Part shown: in pieces, positions 27,712-33,890 of the stretch | Numbering within the stretch: position 1 is the stretch's first letter | Layout of the letters: the number at the start of each line of letters is the position of its first letter | Source of the DNA: Nonomuraea ceibae | GTDB taxonomy: Bacteria > Actinomycetota > Actinomycetes > Streptosporangiales > Streptosporangiaceae | Length of the DNA: 47,318 nucleotides | Direction: 5' to 3' | Assembly (NCBI RefSeq): GCF_019396325.1 | Contig: NZ_JAHKRO010000073.1 | Coordinates: 1-47,318 of the forward strand | The notes under the pieces: generated by a model | Seen by the model: the letters and a program-made list of their open reading frames with translations, nothing else | What the model was told of the DNA's origin: nothing | The model's database searches: none | Program-made: the position numbers and the translations under genes

Positions 27712-28303
27712 CGCTCATGATTCCGAAGCCCGGGACCTCGACGTGCACCTTGGTGACGTCCGGGGGCGGAGCGGCGAACGTCGCGTAGAAGGGAAGGCTC
27801 TCGCCCTCGTCGATGACCACGCTGCCGCTGGTCGTGGAGCACAGACAGGCGAAGTGGCCGGTGCGTCCGGGCCGGTACCGCTTGGCGTTGCCGGCGTCCA
27901 CCAGGGAGAGTCCGCCCACCGTGTAGTCGGTCGGTCCTTTGCCCAGGTCGTTGCCGATGCGCCAGGAGGGCCCGTCCTCGTTGCTGATCGTGAGGCTGAG
28001 CGTGGCCATCTTCCCCTCCCGCTGGAGCTGGGTGATGGTCACGGTCATGTCGCGTCCCTCACGCTCGAACCGCTGAGACGCGATCGGGGCAAGGGCTGAC
28101 GGAGATACGGCCGGTGTGGTGGTGGTCGTCGTCTCGGGTGACGGCGACGAACTCGGCCGGGCCGCGGAGGTCCCGGTGGAGTTCGCCGCACGAGCGCCGT
28201 CCTGGCGCTCTCCACCGCCGCCGGGCCCGCCCACCGCACCGCAGGCCGTCAGGGCTATCACGAGAGCCGGAACCCCTGTCAGAGCTGCGACATGCCTTGT
28301 CAT
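27695..28303 (-). CDS. Lipoprotein of unknown function, paired with the OmpA-like protein
   Basis: A 202-aa lipoprotein: MTRHVAALTGVPALVIALTAC is a signal with lipobox (Cys about 21), followed by a low-complexity Gly and Ser/Thr/Pro linker (about 25-75) and a beta-rich domain (about 80-200) with ITQLQREGKMATLSLTISNEDG and a CLC motif (FACLCSTTSG). It resembles immunoglobulin-like extracellular domains but I cannot assign a family. ATG 28303 is chosen because GAGGAG lies seven bases upstream; an in-frame ATG at 28318 has a poorer site. It is co-transcribed with the OmpA-like gene and diverges from the histidine kinase; the GGGTTATCCCT element lies between them. Confidence 0.8.
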   Translation of the reverse strand: MTRHVAALTGVPALVIALTACGAVGGPGGGGERQDGARAANSTGTSAARPSSSPSPETTTTTTPAVSPSALAPIASQRFEREGRDMTVTITQLQREGKMATLSLTISNEDGPSWRIGNDLGKGPTDYTVGGLSLVDAGNAKRYRPGRTGHFACLCSTTSGSVVIDEGESLPFYATFAAPPPDVTKVHVEVPGFGIMSDVPIA

Positions 28304-28382
28304 CGGGAGACTCCTCATCGCCTTTCACTTCATGCGCGTCCGGGAGATGCCATCGTCGTGGTCCGCCGCGACGCCGGCCATG

Positions 28383-28393
28383 GGGTTATCCCT
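28383..28393. promoter_or_regulatory. GGGTTATCCCT element, copy 1 (between lipoprotein and histidine kinase genes)
   Basis: An 11-base element with GGG-TTAT-CCC symmetry lies in the 184-bp divergent region, about 80 bases from the lipoprotein start and 95 from the kinase start. The identical 11-mer recurs at 29669-29679, upstream of the secreted-protein gene. It is a candidate binding site for the NarL-type response regulator encoded at 30587-31237. Confidence 0.45.
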
Positions 28394-28400
28394 AGATGTC

Positions 28401-28417
28401 GCCGCCCGAATGGCGGC
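28401..28417 (+). promoter_or_regulatory. Short hairpin in the histidine kinase leader region
   Basis: GCCGCC (28401-28406) and GGCGGC (28412-28417) pair perfectly around a five-base loop and are followed by TTT. It lies about 70 bases upstream of the kinase start, just after the GGGTTATCCCT element. It may be an attenuator-like or stabilising stem; there is no coding leader that I can defend. Confidence 0.3.
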
Positions 28418-28487
28418 TTTCGCCGACTTTGCGGTGGTAGTTGATGTCATGGGTGCCGATCGGCGTGATCTCTGCGAAGGAGGGTTC

Positions 28488-29711
28488 ATGACATTCAGGA
28501 CCAGGTACGGCATCGTGGCGCTGGCCGTTCTCGCCAGCGTCGTGTACGTCGCCGGCACCGGCTGGCTGGACGACCCGCACGCCGCGCCGCTCTGGGACCT
28601 GGCCGGGGTGGCGGGACCCTTATGGGCGGCATGGGTCTACATCGTCATGGGGCTGATCGTCTGGTCGCAGCGGCACGTGAGCTCGCTGGGGCGGCGGACG
28701 GTCGCGATCGGGTTCACCTGGTTCACGGCTGGATTGCGCTCCTTCGACCACCCTGTCCTGGCGGGGATCGGCGACCTGGCGCCCGGGGTGCTGTTCGTGG
28801 TCTTCGCCTACGCGGTCTTCGCCTCGTCGCCCGGCTTCCCCTTCACCGCGGCGGGGCTGCTCATCAGCCTCCTCGGCTGGCTGGCCGGCGGAGTGACGGC
28901 GATGGAGCTGTTCCTGCCCGTGCCCGGTCTCGGGCTGCTCCTGGCGGCGCTGGTGACCTGGCCGATCGAGGTCATGGTCCGGGTGATCTGCGCGGGCAAC
29001 ACGCGCGTACGCGGGCTGCTCGCGGAGAACGAGCACCTGCACGGCGAGGTGAAGGACGCCAGGGGCAAGGTGGTCGAGGCGATGGACGCCGGGCGCCGCA
29101 GCATCGAACGCGACCTGCACGACGGCGCGCAACAGCGCCTGGTGAACGTCGGCATGTCACTCACGCTCGCACGCACACGCCTGGCCGAACCGCCGGAAGC
29201 CGGGGCGGCGCTCAACCGGGCGATGATGGAGCTGGAGGCGGCCCTGGAGGAGCTGCGCGAGCTGGCCCGTGGCGTCTACCCGGCGATCCTGGCGGACGCC
29301 GGCCTCGGGCCCGCGCTGGAGTCGCTGGCCGAACGCGCTGCCCTGCCCGTCGTTCTGGAGGACCTGCCCGCACGCCGGCTGCCCTCCCGTGTCGAGGAGA
29401 CCGCCTACTTCCTCACCTCCGAGGCCATCGCCAACGCCGCCAAACACGCCGGGGCCTCGCAGGTCGTCGTACGGCTTCGGGACGAGGGCAGCCGGCTGAT
29501 CCTGATCGTGAGCGACGACGGCGCCGGGAACGCGGACCCGTCGGGCAGCGGCCTGCGCGGGCTCGCCGACCGGGCCGCCGCCGTCGGCGGCCACGTGCGC
29601 GTGCACAGCCCCGCGGGTGCGGGCACCCGTGTGACAGCGAGCCTGCCCGTCCCTGACCCCGCGACACAGGGTTATCCCTCTGTTCACCACCCCGCACGCG
29701 AGCGAGCATGA
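28488..29711 (+). CDS. Sensor histidine kinase (HisKA_3 type) with a TTA codon
   Basis: A 407-aa membrane kinase. The N-terminal half (about residues 5-170) has several hydrophobic spans with short loops and no large extracellular sensor. A coiled-coil linker (LLAENEHLHGEVKDARGKVVEAM) leads to the HisKA_3 dimerisation domain with phospho-accepting His211 in ERDLHDGAQQRLVNVGMSL. The ATPase domain follows (SEAIANAAKHAGASQ, DDGAGNADPSGSGLRGLADR). ATG 28488 has AAGGAGGG four bases upstream. Leucine 45 is encoded by TTA (28620-28622). The likely partner is the response regulator at 30587-31237, two genes away on the opposite strand. It diverges from the lipoprotein/OmpA pair, suggesting envelope-related signalling. 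Confidence 0.92.
   Translation: MTFRTRYGIVALAVLASVVYVAGTGWLDDPHAAPLWDLAGVAGPLWAAWVYIVMGLIVWSQRHVSSLGRRTVAIGFTWFTAGLRSFDHPVLAGIGDLAPGVLFVVFAYAVFASSPGFPFTAAGLLISLLGWLAGGVTAMELFLPVPGLGLLLAALVTWPIEVMVRVICAGNTRVRGLLAENEHLHGEVKDARGKVVEAMDAGRRSIERDLHDGAQQRLVNVGMSLTLARTRLAEPPEAGAALNRAMMELEAALEELRELARGVYPAILADAGLGPALESLAERAALPVVLEDLPARRLPSRVEETAYFLTSEAIANAAKHAGASQVVVRLRDEGSRLILIVSDDGAGNADPSGSGLRGLADRAAAVGGHVRVHSPAGAGTRVTASLPVPDPATQGYPSVHHPARERA
29669..29679. promoter_or_regulatory. GGGTTATCCCT element, copy 2 (upstream of secreted-protein gene)
   Basis: The same 11-mer as at 28383-28393, here within the extended dyad ACAGGGTTATCCCTCTGT. It overlaps the last codons of the histidine kinase gene and lies about 130 bases upstream of the secreted-protein start at 29807. 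Because it also codes for protein, part of its sequence may be constrained by translation; the exact match to copy 1 is the reason to note it. Confidence 0.4.
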
Positions 29712-29806
29712 TCTCACCGAACCCGCCGGCGGTCGTGGGCAAGCCATCTCCCCTGGGTCCGACGCGTGCGCGTGACCGCCGTCGCCGTTCCACATCTGGA
29801 GGTTTC

Positions 29807-30586
29807 ATGAGGATGAAGAGCGTTCTGACCGCGGCCGCCGCGTTCGCGGCCCTGAGCGTGCTCACGCAGGCCGCGGCTGCCGACGCCACCCCGCCGGACC
29901 CCGCTCCGGGCGGGCCGCAGCGGCCGTACGAGCCCGACGTCGAAGCCACGGACAACATCGACTCGCTGTCGGTGACGGCGACTCGCGGGGCCGGCCGGAG
30001 CGTGACGATCGCCTTCGACCGGCGCAGCCGCGCCGCGACGGGCGACGTCCCGGCCGGGCCACGGCGGTTCGTCTTCCTGTTCGACCGTTCGGTGAGCTTC
30101 AACCCCGAGGCGTTCCCCACGTGCGCTCGCGCCGTGATCGAGCGGCAGGGGGTGCGGGCGTGCCCGGCCGGGTCGCGGATCGGAGGCGGCCGTGGCGAGT
30201 TCCCGAGCGGCGAGCCGCAGGAGGTACACGCCTTCAACACGCGGATCGGGCGGTCAGCCGGGGTGCTGGTGGTGCTGCCGGCTTCGGGGGTGATCCTGGA
30301 GCAGACGCTGGAACGGGTCACGTCCCCGTACCGGAAGGACTACCGATGGGCGCTGGACGAGATCGTGCCGCCCACGGCCGTCCCACCCCAGGACCGCGTG
30401 GGCACCACCCGTTTCCAGCTCTCGTTCGGCGCCACCCGCCGGCACCACGGGCGCACCGTCGGCTTCGCCGAGACCACCGCGAGAACGGGCGGCGAGCTCC
30501 GCTTCGGCCTGTGGACCGAGTTCGTCACGGGACAGGTCCTCCTGCCCACCGCCAGGACGCCGCTGAAGGCGGGCCAGAACGGCTGA
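29807..30586 (+). CDS. Secreted protein of unknown function
   Basis: A 259-aa protein. MRMKSVLTAAAAFAALSVLTQAAAADA is a Sec signal peptide, probably cleaved near residue 25; there is no lipobox or later membrane span. The mature part includes SLSVTATRGAGRSVTIAFDRRSR, a two-cysteine stretch PTCARAVIERQGVRACPAGSRIGGG, and two histidine/arginine-rich strands (TRRHHGRTVGFAETTARTGG). The CPAGSRIG pattern occurs in other actinobacterial secreted proteins of unknown role, as far as I recall; I cannot name a family. GGAGG lies four bases upstream of the ATG. The gene sits between the histidine kinase and its probable response regulator, and its stop abuts the regulator stop (TGATCA). It may be a target of this two-component pair. 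Confidence 0.82.
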   Translation: MRMKSVLTAAAAFAALSVLTQAAAADATPPDPAPGGPQRPYEPDVEATDNIDSLSVTATRGAGRSVTIAFDRRSRAATGDVPAGPRRFVFLFDRSVSFNPEAFPTCARAVIERQGVRACPAGSRIGGGRGEFPSGEPQEVHAFNTRIGRSAGVLVVLPASGVILEQTLERVTSPYRKDYRWALDEIVPPTAVPPQDRVGTTRFQLSFGATRRHHGRTVGFAETTARTGGELRFGLWTEFVTGQVLLPTARTPLKAGQNG

Positions 30587-31237
30587 TCAGCGCCGTAGAT
30601 ACGCGAGGACCGCGAGGACCCTGCGGTTGTCGTCGTCCGTGAGCGCCAGGTGCAGCCGGTCGAAGATGTTGCGCACGTGCGCCTCGACCGTCTTGACGGT
30701 CACGCTCATCGCCTTGGCGATGGCCGCGTTCGTACGCCCCTCTGCCATCAGGCCCAGCACCTGGCGCTCCCGGCCGGTCAGCTCGTCGAGCGGATCTCGC
30801 GTCCGCCGGCGCCGCAGCAGCCGGTCGACCACCGACGGATCGAGGACCAGGCCGCCCGCCCCGACGCGCCGGACGCCGCTCTCCAGGTCGTCCAGCCGGT
30901 TGACCCGGTGCTTGAGCAGGTAGCCCGCGCCGCCGATGCCGCCGTCCTCCCCGAAGAGCTGACCGGCGTGGTGCGTCTCGACGTACTGCGACAGGACCAG
31001 CACGCCCAGCCCGGGATAGGCGTCACGCAGCTCCCGCGCCACGTCGAGACCTTCGGCCGTGTACGTCGGCGGCATGCGGACGTCGACCACGACCACGTCG
31101 GGCGGGTCCTGACGGACGAGGCTGATCAGCCACCCCGGGTCACCCGCCTGGCCCGTGACCTGGAACCCGCGTTCGGTGAGGAGCCGGGCGAGCCCTTCGC
31201 GGAACAGCAGACAGTCGTCGGCGACCATCACCCGCAT
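30587..31237 (-). CDS. NarL/FixJ-type response regulator
   Basis: A 216-aa regulator with an N-terminal receiver (residues 1 to about 125: acidic pocket Asp7/Asp8, phospho-accepting Asp52 in DVVVVDVRMPP, and the Lys of GYLLKHRV) and a C-terminal LuxR-type helix-turn-helix (about 150-212, LDELTGRERQVLGLMAEGRTNAAIAKAMSVTVKTVEAHVRNIFDRL). It probably receives phosphate from the histidine kinase at 28488-29711. The start ATG at 31237 has only a distant AAAGG, and an in-frame ATG three codons later is possible. The gene is convergent with the secreted-protein gene without a single intergenic base. Confidence 0.94.
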   Translation of the reverse strand: MRVMVADDCLLFREGLARLLTERGFQVTGQAGDPGWLISLVRQDPPDVVVVDVRMPPTYTAEGLDVARELRDAYPGLGVLVLSQYVETHHAGQLFGEDGGIGGAGYLLKHRVNRLDDLESGVRRVGAGGLVLDPSVVDRLLRRRRTRDPLDELTGRERQVLGLMAEGRTNAAIAKAMSVTVKTVEAHVRNIFDRLHLALTDDDNRRVLAVLAYLRR

Positions 31238-31289
31238 CCGTTACCGGCCTTTCGCGCGCTGCTCGATCATGCTCAACCCTACGGCCGGG

Positions 31290-31306
31290 CCGCGCGCCCC
31301 GCGCGG
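31290..31306 (-). terminator. CCGCGCG-CCC-CGCGCGG hairpin below the truncated LuxR remnant
   Basis: A perfect 7-bp GC stem with a three-base loop lies 14 bases beyond the minus-strand stop of the remnant and upstream of the response regulator gene. It would stop transcription from the remnant before it enters the regulator gene. Confidence 0.45.
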
Positions 31307-31320
31307 ACCGGGCGGGGCGA

Positions 31321-31545
31321 TCAACGGGCGCCCGGGGTGACCAGGCCCGACTCGTAGGCGTGGACGACCAGTTGGGCGCGGTCCCTTGCGCCCAGCCTGG
31401 ACATCGTCCTGCTGACGCGGGTCTTCGCGGTGGCGTGGCTGATGGTCAGGTGGGTGGCGATCTCCTCGTTGGACAGGCCGGTCGCCACCAGCGTCAGGAC
31501 CTCGCGTTCCCTGTCGGTCAGCCGGTCCAGACCGGGCCCGGCACC
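31321..31545 (-). pseudogene. Response-regulator remnant: LuxR DNA-binding domain only
   Basis: About 74 codons encode a nearly complete LuxR-type domain (LTDREREVLTLVATGLSNEEIATHLTISHATAKTRVSRTMSRLGARDRAQLVVHAYESGL) with the usual C-terminal end of NarL-family regulators and a normal stop. The roughly 130-residue receiver domain that should precede it is absent. Upstream codons from about 31546 encode low-complexity Arg/Pro/Ala sequence dictated by a 7-bp tandem repeat. The frame stays open to an ATG at 31689, so a short fusion protein could still be made, but no ribosome site is convincing. I read it as a decapitated response regulator. Confidence 0.75.
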
Positions 31546-31572
31546 GGGCGGCCGACGACAGCGCGGTCCCCC

Positions 31573-31610
31573 GTCGGCGGTCGGCGGTCGGCGGTCGGCG
31601 GTCGGCGGTC
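31573..31610. repeat. Five tandem copies of GTCGGCG (7-bp repeat)
   Basis: GTCGGCG is repeated five times without a mismatch from 31573 to 31607, followed by a partial GTC. A 7-bp period cannot be explained by codon constraint. It lies exactly between the two truncated genes (LuxR remnant and multicopper oxidase remnant), so it probably marks the deletion joint or arose by slippage there. Confidence 0.9.
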
Positions 31611-31647
31611 GAGCCTCCCGGAGAGGCCGTGGCCGCGCGCGTCTTCC

Positions 31648-31794
31648 TGGCGGTTCACCAGCGACTTCCACCATCCCGTGCGCCTCCACCTGGCCCGCTT
31701 CCAGGTGCTGACGCGCAACGGCGGACCGCCCCTGCCGACCGACGCCGGCTGGAAGGACACCGTGGACGTGCGCCCCTACGAGGTCGGCGTCTGA
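31648..31794 (+). pseudogene. Multicopper oxidase remnant (part of the C-terminal cupredoxin domain)
   Basis: 48 codons beginning WRFTSDFHHPVRLHLARFQVL and continuing NGGPPLPTDAGWKDTVDVRPYEV match the last cupredoxin domain of multicopper oxidases, where the motif HPxHLHxxxFQVL supplies copper ligands. Here HPVHLH has become HPVRLH, losing one His. After VRPYEV the frame ends at once (GV-stop), so the final HCHxxxHxxxxM copper site is missing, and everything upstream of the Trp is missing too. It is therefore truncated at both ends and cannot be a functional oxidase. No ribosome site precedes it. Confidence 0.75.
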
Positions 31795-31838
31795 CCGGAT
31801 CGGCTCACGCCACCCAAAGCGTCTCCGGCCGACAGGCT

Positions 31839-31860
31839 GCGCTACCGGTGGAGGTAGCGC
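31839..31860. promoter_or_regulatory. GCGCTACC-N6-GGTAGCGC inverted repeat
   Basis: A perfect 8-bp inverted repeat with a six-base spacer lies 45 bases after the multicopper oxidase remnant and about 90 bases upstream of the P450 gene. It could be the old terminator of the oxidase gene or an operator for the P450 gene. Confidence 0.45.
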
Positions 31861-31909
31861 TGGCGGGATGGATCATGCCGCGCTCGCGCTGACAGGCTCG
31901 ATCCGGTCG

Positions 31910-31929
31910 GCGGGCTCGGCGGAGCCCGC
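31910..31929 (+). promoter_or_regulatory. GCGGGCTC-GGCG-GAGCCCGC hairpin in the P450 leader
   Basis: A perfect 8-bp stem with a four-base loop ends 20 bases before the P450 ATG. If transcribed, it would form just above the ribosome site and could limit translation or end transcription arriving from upstream. Position favours a role in P450 expression but nothing else supports it. Confidence 0.4.
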
Positions 31930-31949
31930 ATGGAGATCAGGGGGATCAG

Positions 31950-33173
31950 ATGCGCGACCTCACCCGGGACATCGACAGTTTGCCTTTCCTCGACGTGTAC
32001 TCCGCTGACTACGTCTCGGACCCACTGGGCATGATCGAGGCGCTCGGGCCGGGCGTTCCCGTCGCCCGGAGCCCGCGCGGGGTGGAGTTCCTCAGCTACG
32101 ACCTGGCGCGGGCGTTGCTGCGTGACGAGCGGTTCACGGTGGGCTTCGCCGAGCTGCTCACCGCCTGCGGGCTGAATCCGGGCGACGTCGCCTACCGCTA
32201 CAGCGTCGCGAACACGGCGGCGCTCGAGGGCGAGGCGCACCGGCGCCAGCGCCGGCTGCTGGGGCCGCTGCTCGGCCCGGTGGTGATCGAGCGGTCCCGG
32301 GGCGTGGCGCGCCTGATCGCGGCCGGGCTGCTCGACAGCCTGGCGGGCGACGAGTTCGACTTCGCCAAGGCCGTCGCGCCCCACGTGCCGGCCGCGTACT
32401 TCTGCCATCTCATCGGCGCGCCCGCCGAGGACCACGAGCTGGTCGCGGCCTGCTCGGACATGCTGCTCAAGGCGTTCCGCGCCGATCCCCGCCATCGTGA
32501 CGAGATCGAACGCGGCGCCCGCACGCTGGTCGGCTACGCCCGCGCCCACATCGAACGCCGGCGCGCCGAGCCGGGCGACGACGTGCTCTCCCAGCTCCTC
32601 GTGGCGGAGCGGCGGGGCGAGACGACCACGGAGGAGATCCTCGAAATCCTCTTCACGCTGCTGACAGCCAGCACCGACAACACGAGCGCGGCCCTCTCGC
32701 ACACCGTCATGGCGCTCGCCGCGCATCCGGACCAGTGGCGCCTGCTGCGCGAGGACCCCACACTCATCCCGAGCGCGGTCCAGGAGAGCCTGCGGGCGCG
32801 TCCGAACGTCTGGTCGGACCCGAGGCTCGGGAGCGCGGACCAGGAGTTCGCGGGGCTGGCGATCCCCTCCGGCACGTGGCTGTTCGCCTCGGTGATCGCC
32901 GCCAACCACGATCCGTCGGTCTTCACCGACCCGAAGCGGTTCCGGATCGGCCGTACGCATCCGAGACCCGTGCTGAACTTCGGCTCCGGGCGTCACGCGT
33001 GCCTGGGACGCCTGATCGCGCTCGTCGAGATCGAGGAGACCGTGCGGCTGCTCGTCGAGCGGTTCGCGAAGATCGAGGTCACCGGGCCGGTCGTCCGGGA
33101 CGGGCAGCCGCACGGCGACTTCGTCCGCGCCCTGCCCGTCCGCCTCACACCGGCCCGCCCCGGCACGCGCTAG
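31950..33173 (+). CDS. Cytochrome P450 (bacterial class I type)
   Basis: A 407-aa soluble monooxygenase. The heme-binding loop LNFGSGRHACLGRLIA contains the axial Cys351; the K-helix has the ExxR motif ESLR (in SAVQESLRARP), and the I-helix reads TLLTASTDNTSAAL, with Ser-Thr-Asp-Asn-Thr in place of the canonical A-G-x-D/E-T, so the oxygen-activation Thr is present but the neighbouring Gly is not. Size and lack of a membrane anchor fit class I enzymes that need a ferredoxin and reductase; neither is encoded nearby. GGGG upstream of ATG 31950 is a modest ribosome site. The substrate is unknown. It is convergent with the Liv-type transporter, 15 bp apart. Confidence 0.93.
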   Translation: MRDLTRDIDSLPFLDVYSADYVSDPLGMIEALGPGVPVARSPRGVEFLSYDLARALLRDERFTVGFAELLTACGLNPGDVAYRYSVANTAALEGEAHRRQRRLLGPLLGPVVIERSRGVARLIAAGLLDSLAGDEFDFAKAVAPHVPAAYFCHLIGAPAEDHELVAACSDMLLKAFRADPRHRDEIERGARTLVGYARAHIERRRAEPGDDVLSQLLVAERRGETTTEEILEILFTLLTASTDNTSAALSHTVMALAAHPDQWRLLREDPTLIPSAVQESLRARPNVWSDPRLGSADQEFAGLAIPSGTWLFASVIAANHDPSVFTDPKRFRIGRTHPRPVLNFGSGRHACLGRLIALVEIEETVRLLVERFAKIEVTGPVVRDGQPHGDFVRALPVRLTPARPGTR

Positions 33174-33188
33174 AGACGGCCGCCGCGG

Positions 33189-33890
33189 TCAGCCGAGGTA
33201 GGCGGCGCGGACGCGCGGGTCGGCCAGCAGGTCCGTGCCCGGCCCGGACATGGTGGTCCGGCCGAGGTCGATGACGTAGCCGTGGTCGGCCAGCATGAGA
33301 GCGGCCAGGGCGTTCTGCTCGACCATGAGGATCGTCGTCCCCTGGTTCCGGAGCAGGGCGATGGTGTCGAGGATGCGCCGGATCATGATGGGCGACAATC
33401 CCATGGTGGGCTCGTCGAACATGAGCAGCGCCGGCCGGGCCATCAGGGCGCGGCCGATGGCCAGCATCTGCTGCTCGCCTCCGGAGAAGAGCCCCGCCCG
33501 TTGCGTACGGCGTTCCCCCAGGACGGGGAAGAGGTCGTAGACGCGGGCCATGTCCTTCGCGACGTGGCGGTCCCGGCGCAGGTGGCCGCCCAGGCGCAGG
33601 TTCTCCTCGACGGTCATGCCGGCGAACAGGCGACGTCCCTCGGGGCAGTGCGCGACGCCGGCGGCGAGGACGGCGTGCGCCGGCAGGTGGTGGATGGGGC
33701 GGCCCCGGAGGCGGATCTCGCCGCGGTGCGGGCGGAGCAGGCCCGACACGGCCTTGAGCACGGTGCTCTTGCCCGCGCCGTTGGTGCCGATCAGCCCGAC
33801 CACGCCGCCGTCGGGCACGGTGAGCGAGACGCCGTCCAGCGCGAGGAGGCCGCCGAAGGACATGAACAGGCGCTCTGCGACGAGAGTCAT
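33189..33890 (-). CDS. Branched-chain amino acid-type ABC transporter ATPase (LivF-like, only ATPase of the operon)
   Basis: A 233-aa cytosolic ATPase with Walker A GTNGAGKS (residues 35-42), signature FSGGEQQMLAIGRALM, Walker B LLMFDEPTMGLS and the His-loop-equivalent MVEQN typical of LivF. The first 35 residues (ERLFMSFGGLLALDGVSLTVPDGGVVGLIG) look more like LivG (which has FGGL-A-DGVSL), whereas the rest, including CPEGRRLFAGMTVEENLRLG, is LivF-like. No livG gene exists in the operon, so this chain either works as a homodimer, pairs with a remote LivG, or is itself a LivG/LivF hybrid. ATG 33890 overlaps the LivM stop (ATGA). It is the last gene of the operon. Confidence 0.9.
   Translation of the reverse strand: MTLVAERLFMSFGGLLALDGVSLTVPDGGVVGLIGTNGAGKSTVLKAVSGLLRPHRGEIRLRGRPIHHLPAHAVLAAGVAHCPEGRRLFAGMTVEENLRLGGHLRRDRHVAKDMARVYDLFPVLGERRTQRAGLFSGGEQQMLAIGRALMARPALLMFDEPTMGLSPIMIRRILDTIALLRNQGTTILMVEQNALAALMLADHGYVIDLGRTTMSGPGTDLLADPRVRAAYLG

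Noticed and set aside
28383..28393. Resemblance of GGGTTATCCCT to part of a homing-endonuclease target
   Set aside because: Only about ten bases match and no homing endonuclease or intron is near; the symmetrical repeat is better explained as a regulator site.
31573..31610. CRISPR-like or microsatellite array
   Set aside because: Units of 7 bp with no spacers are not a CRISPR; it is a simple tandem repeat at a deletion joint.
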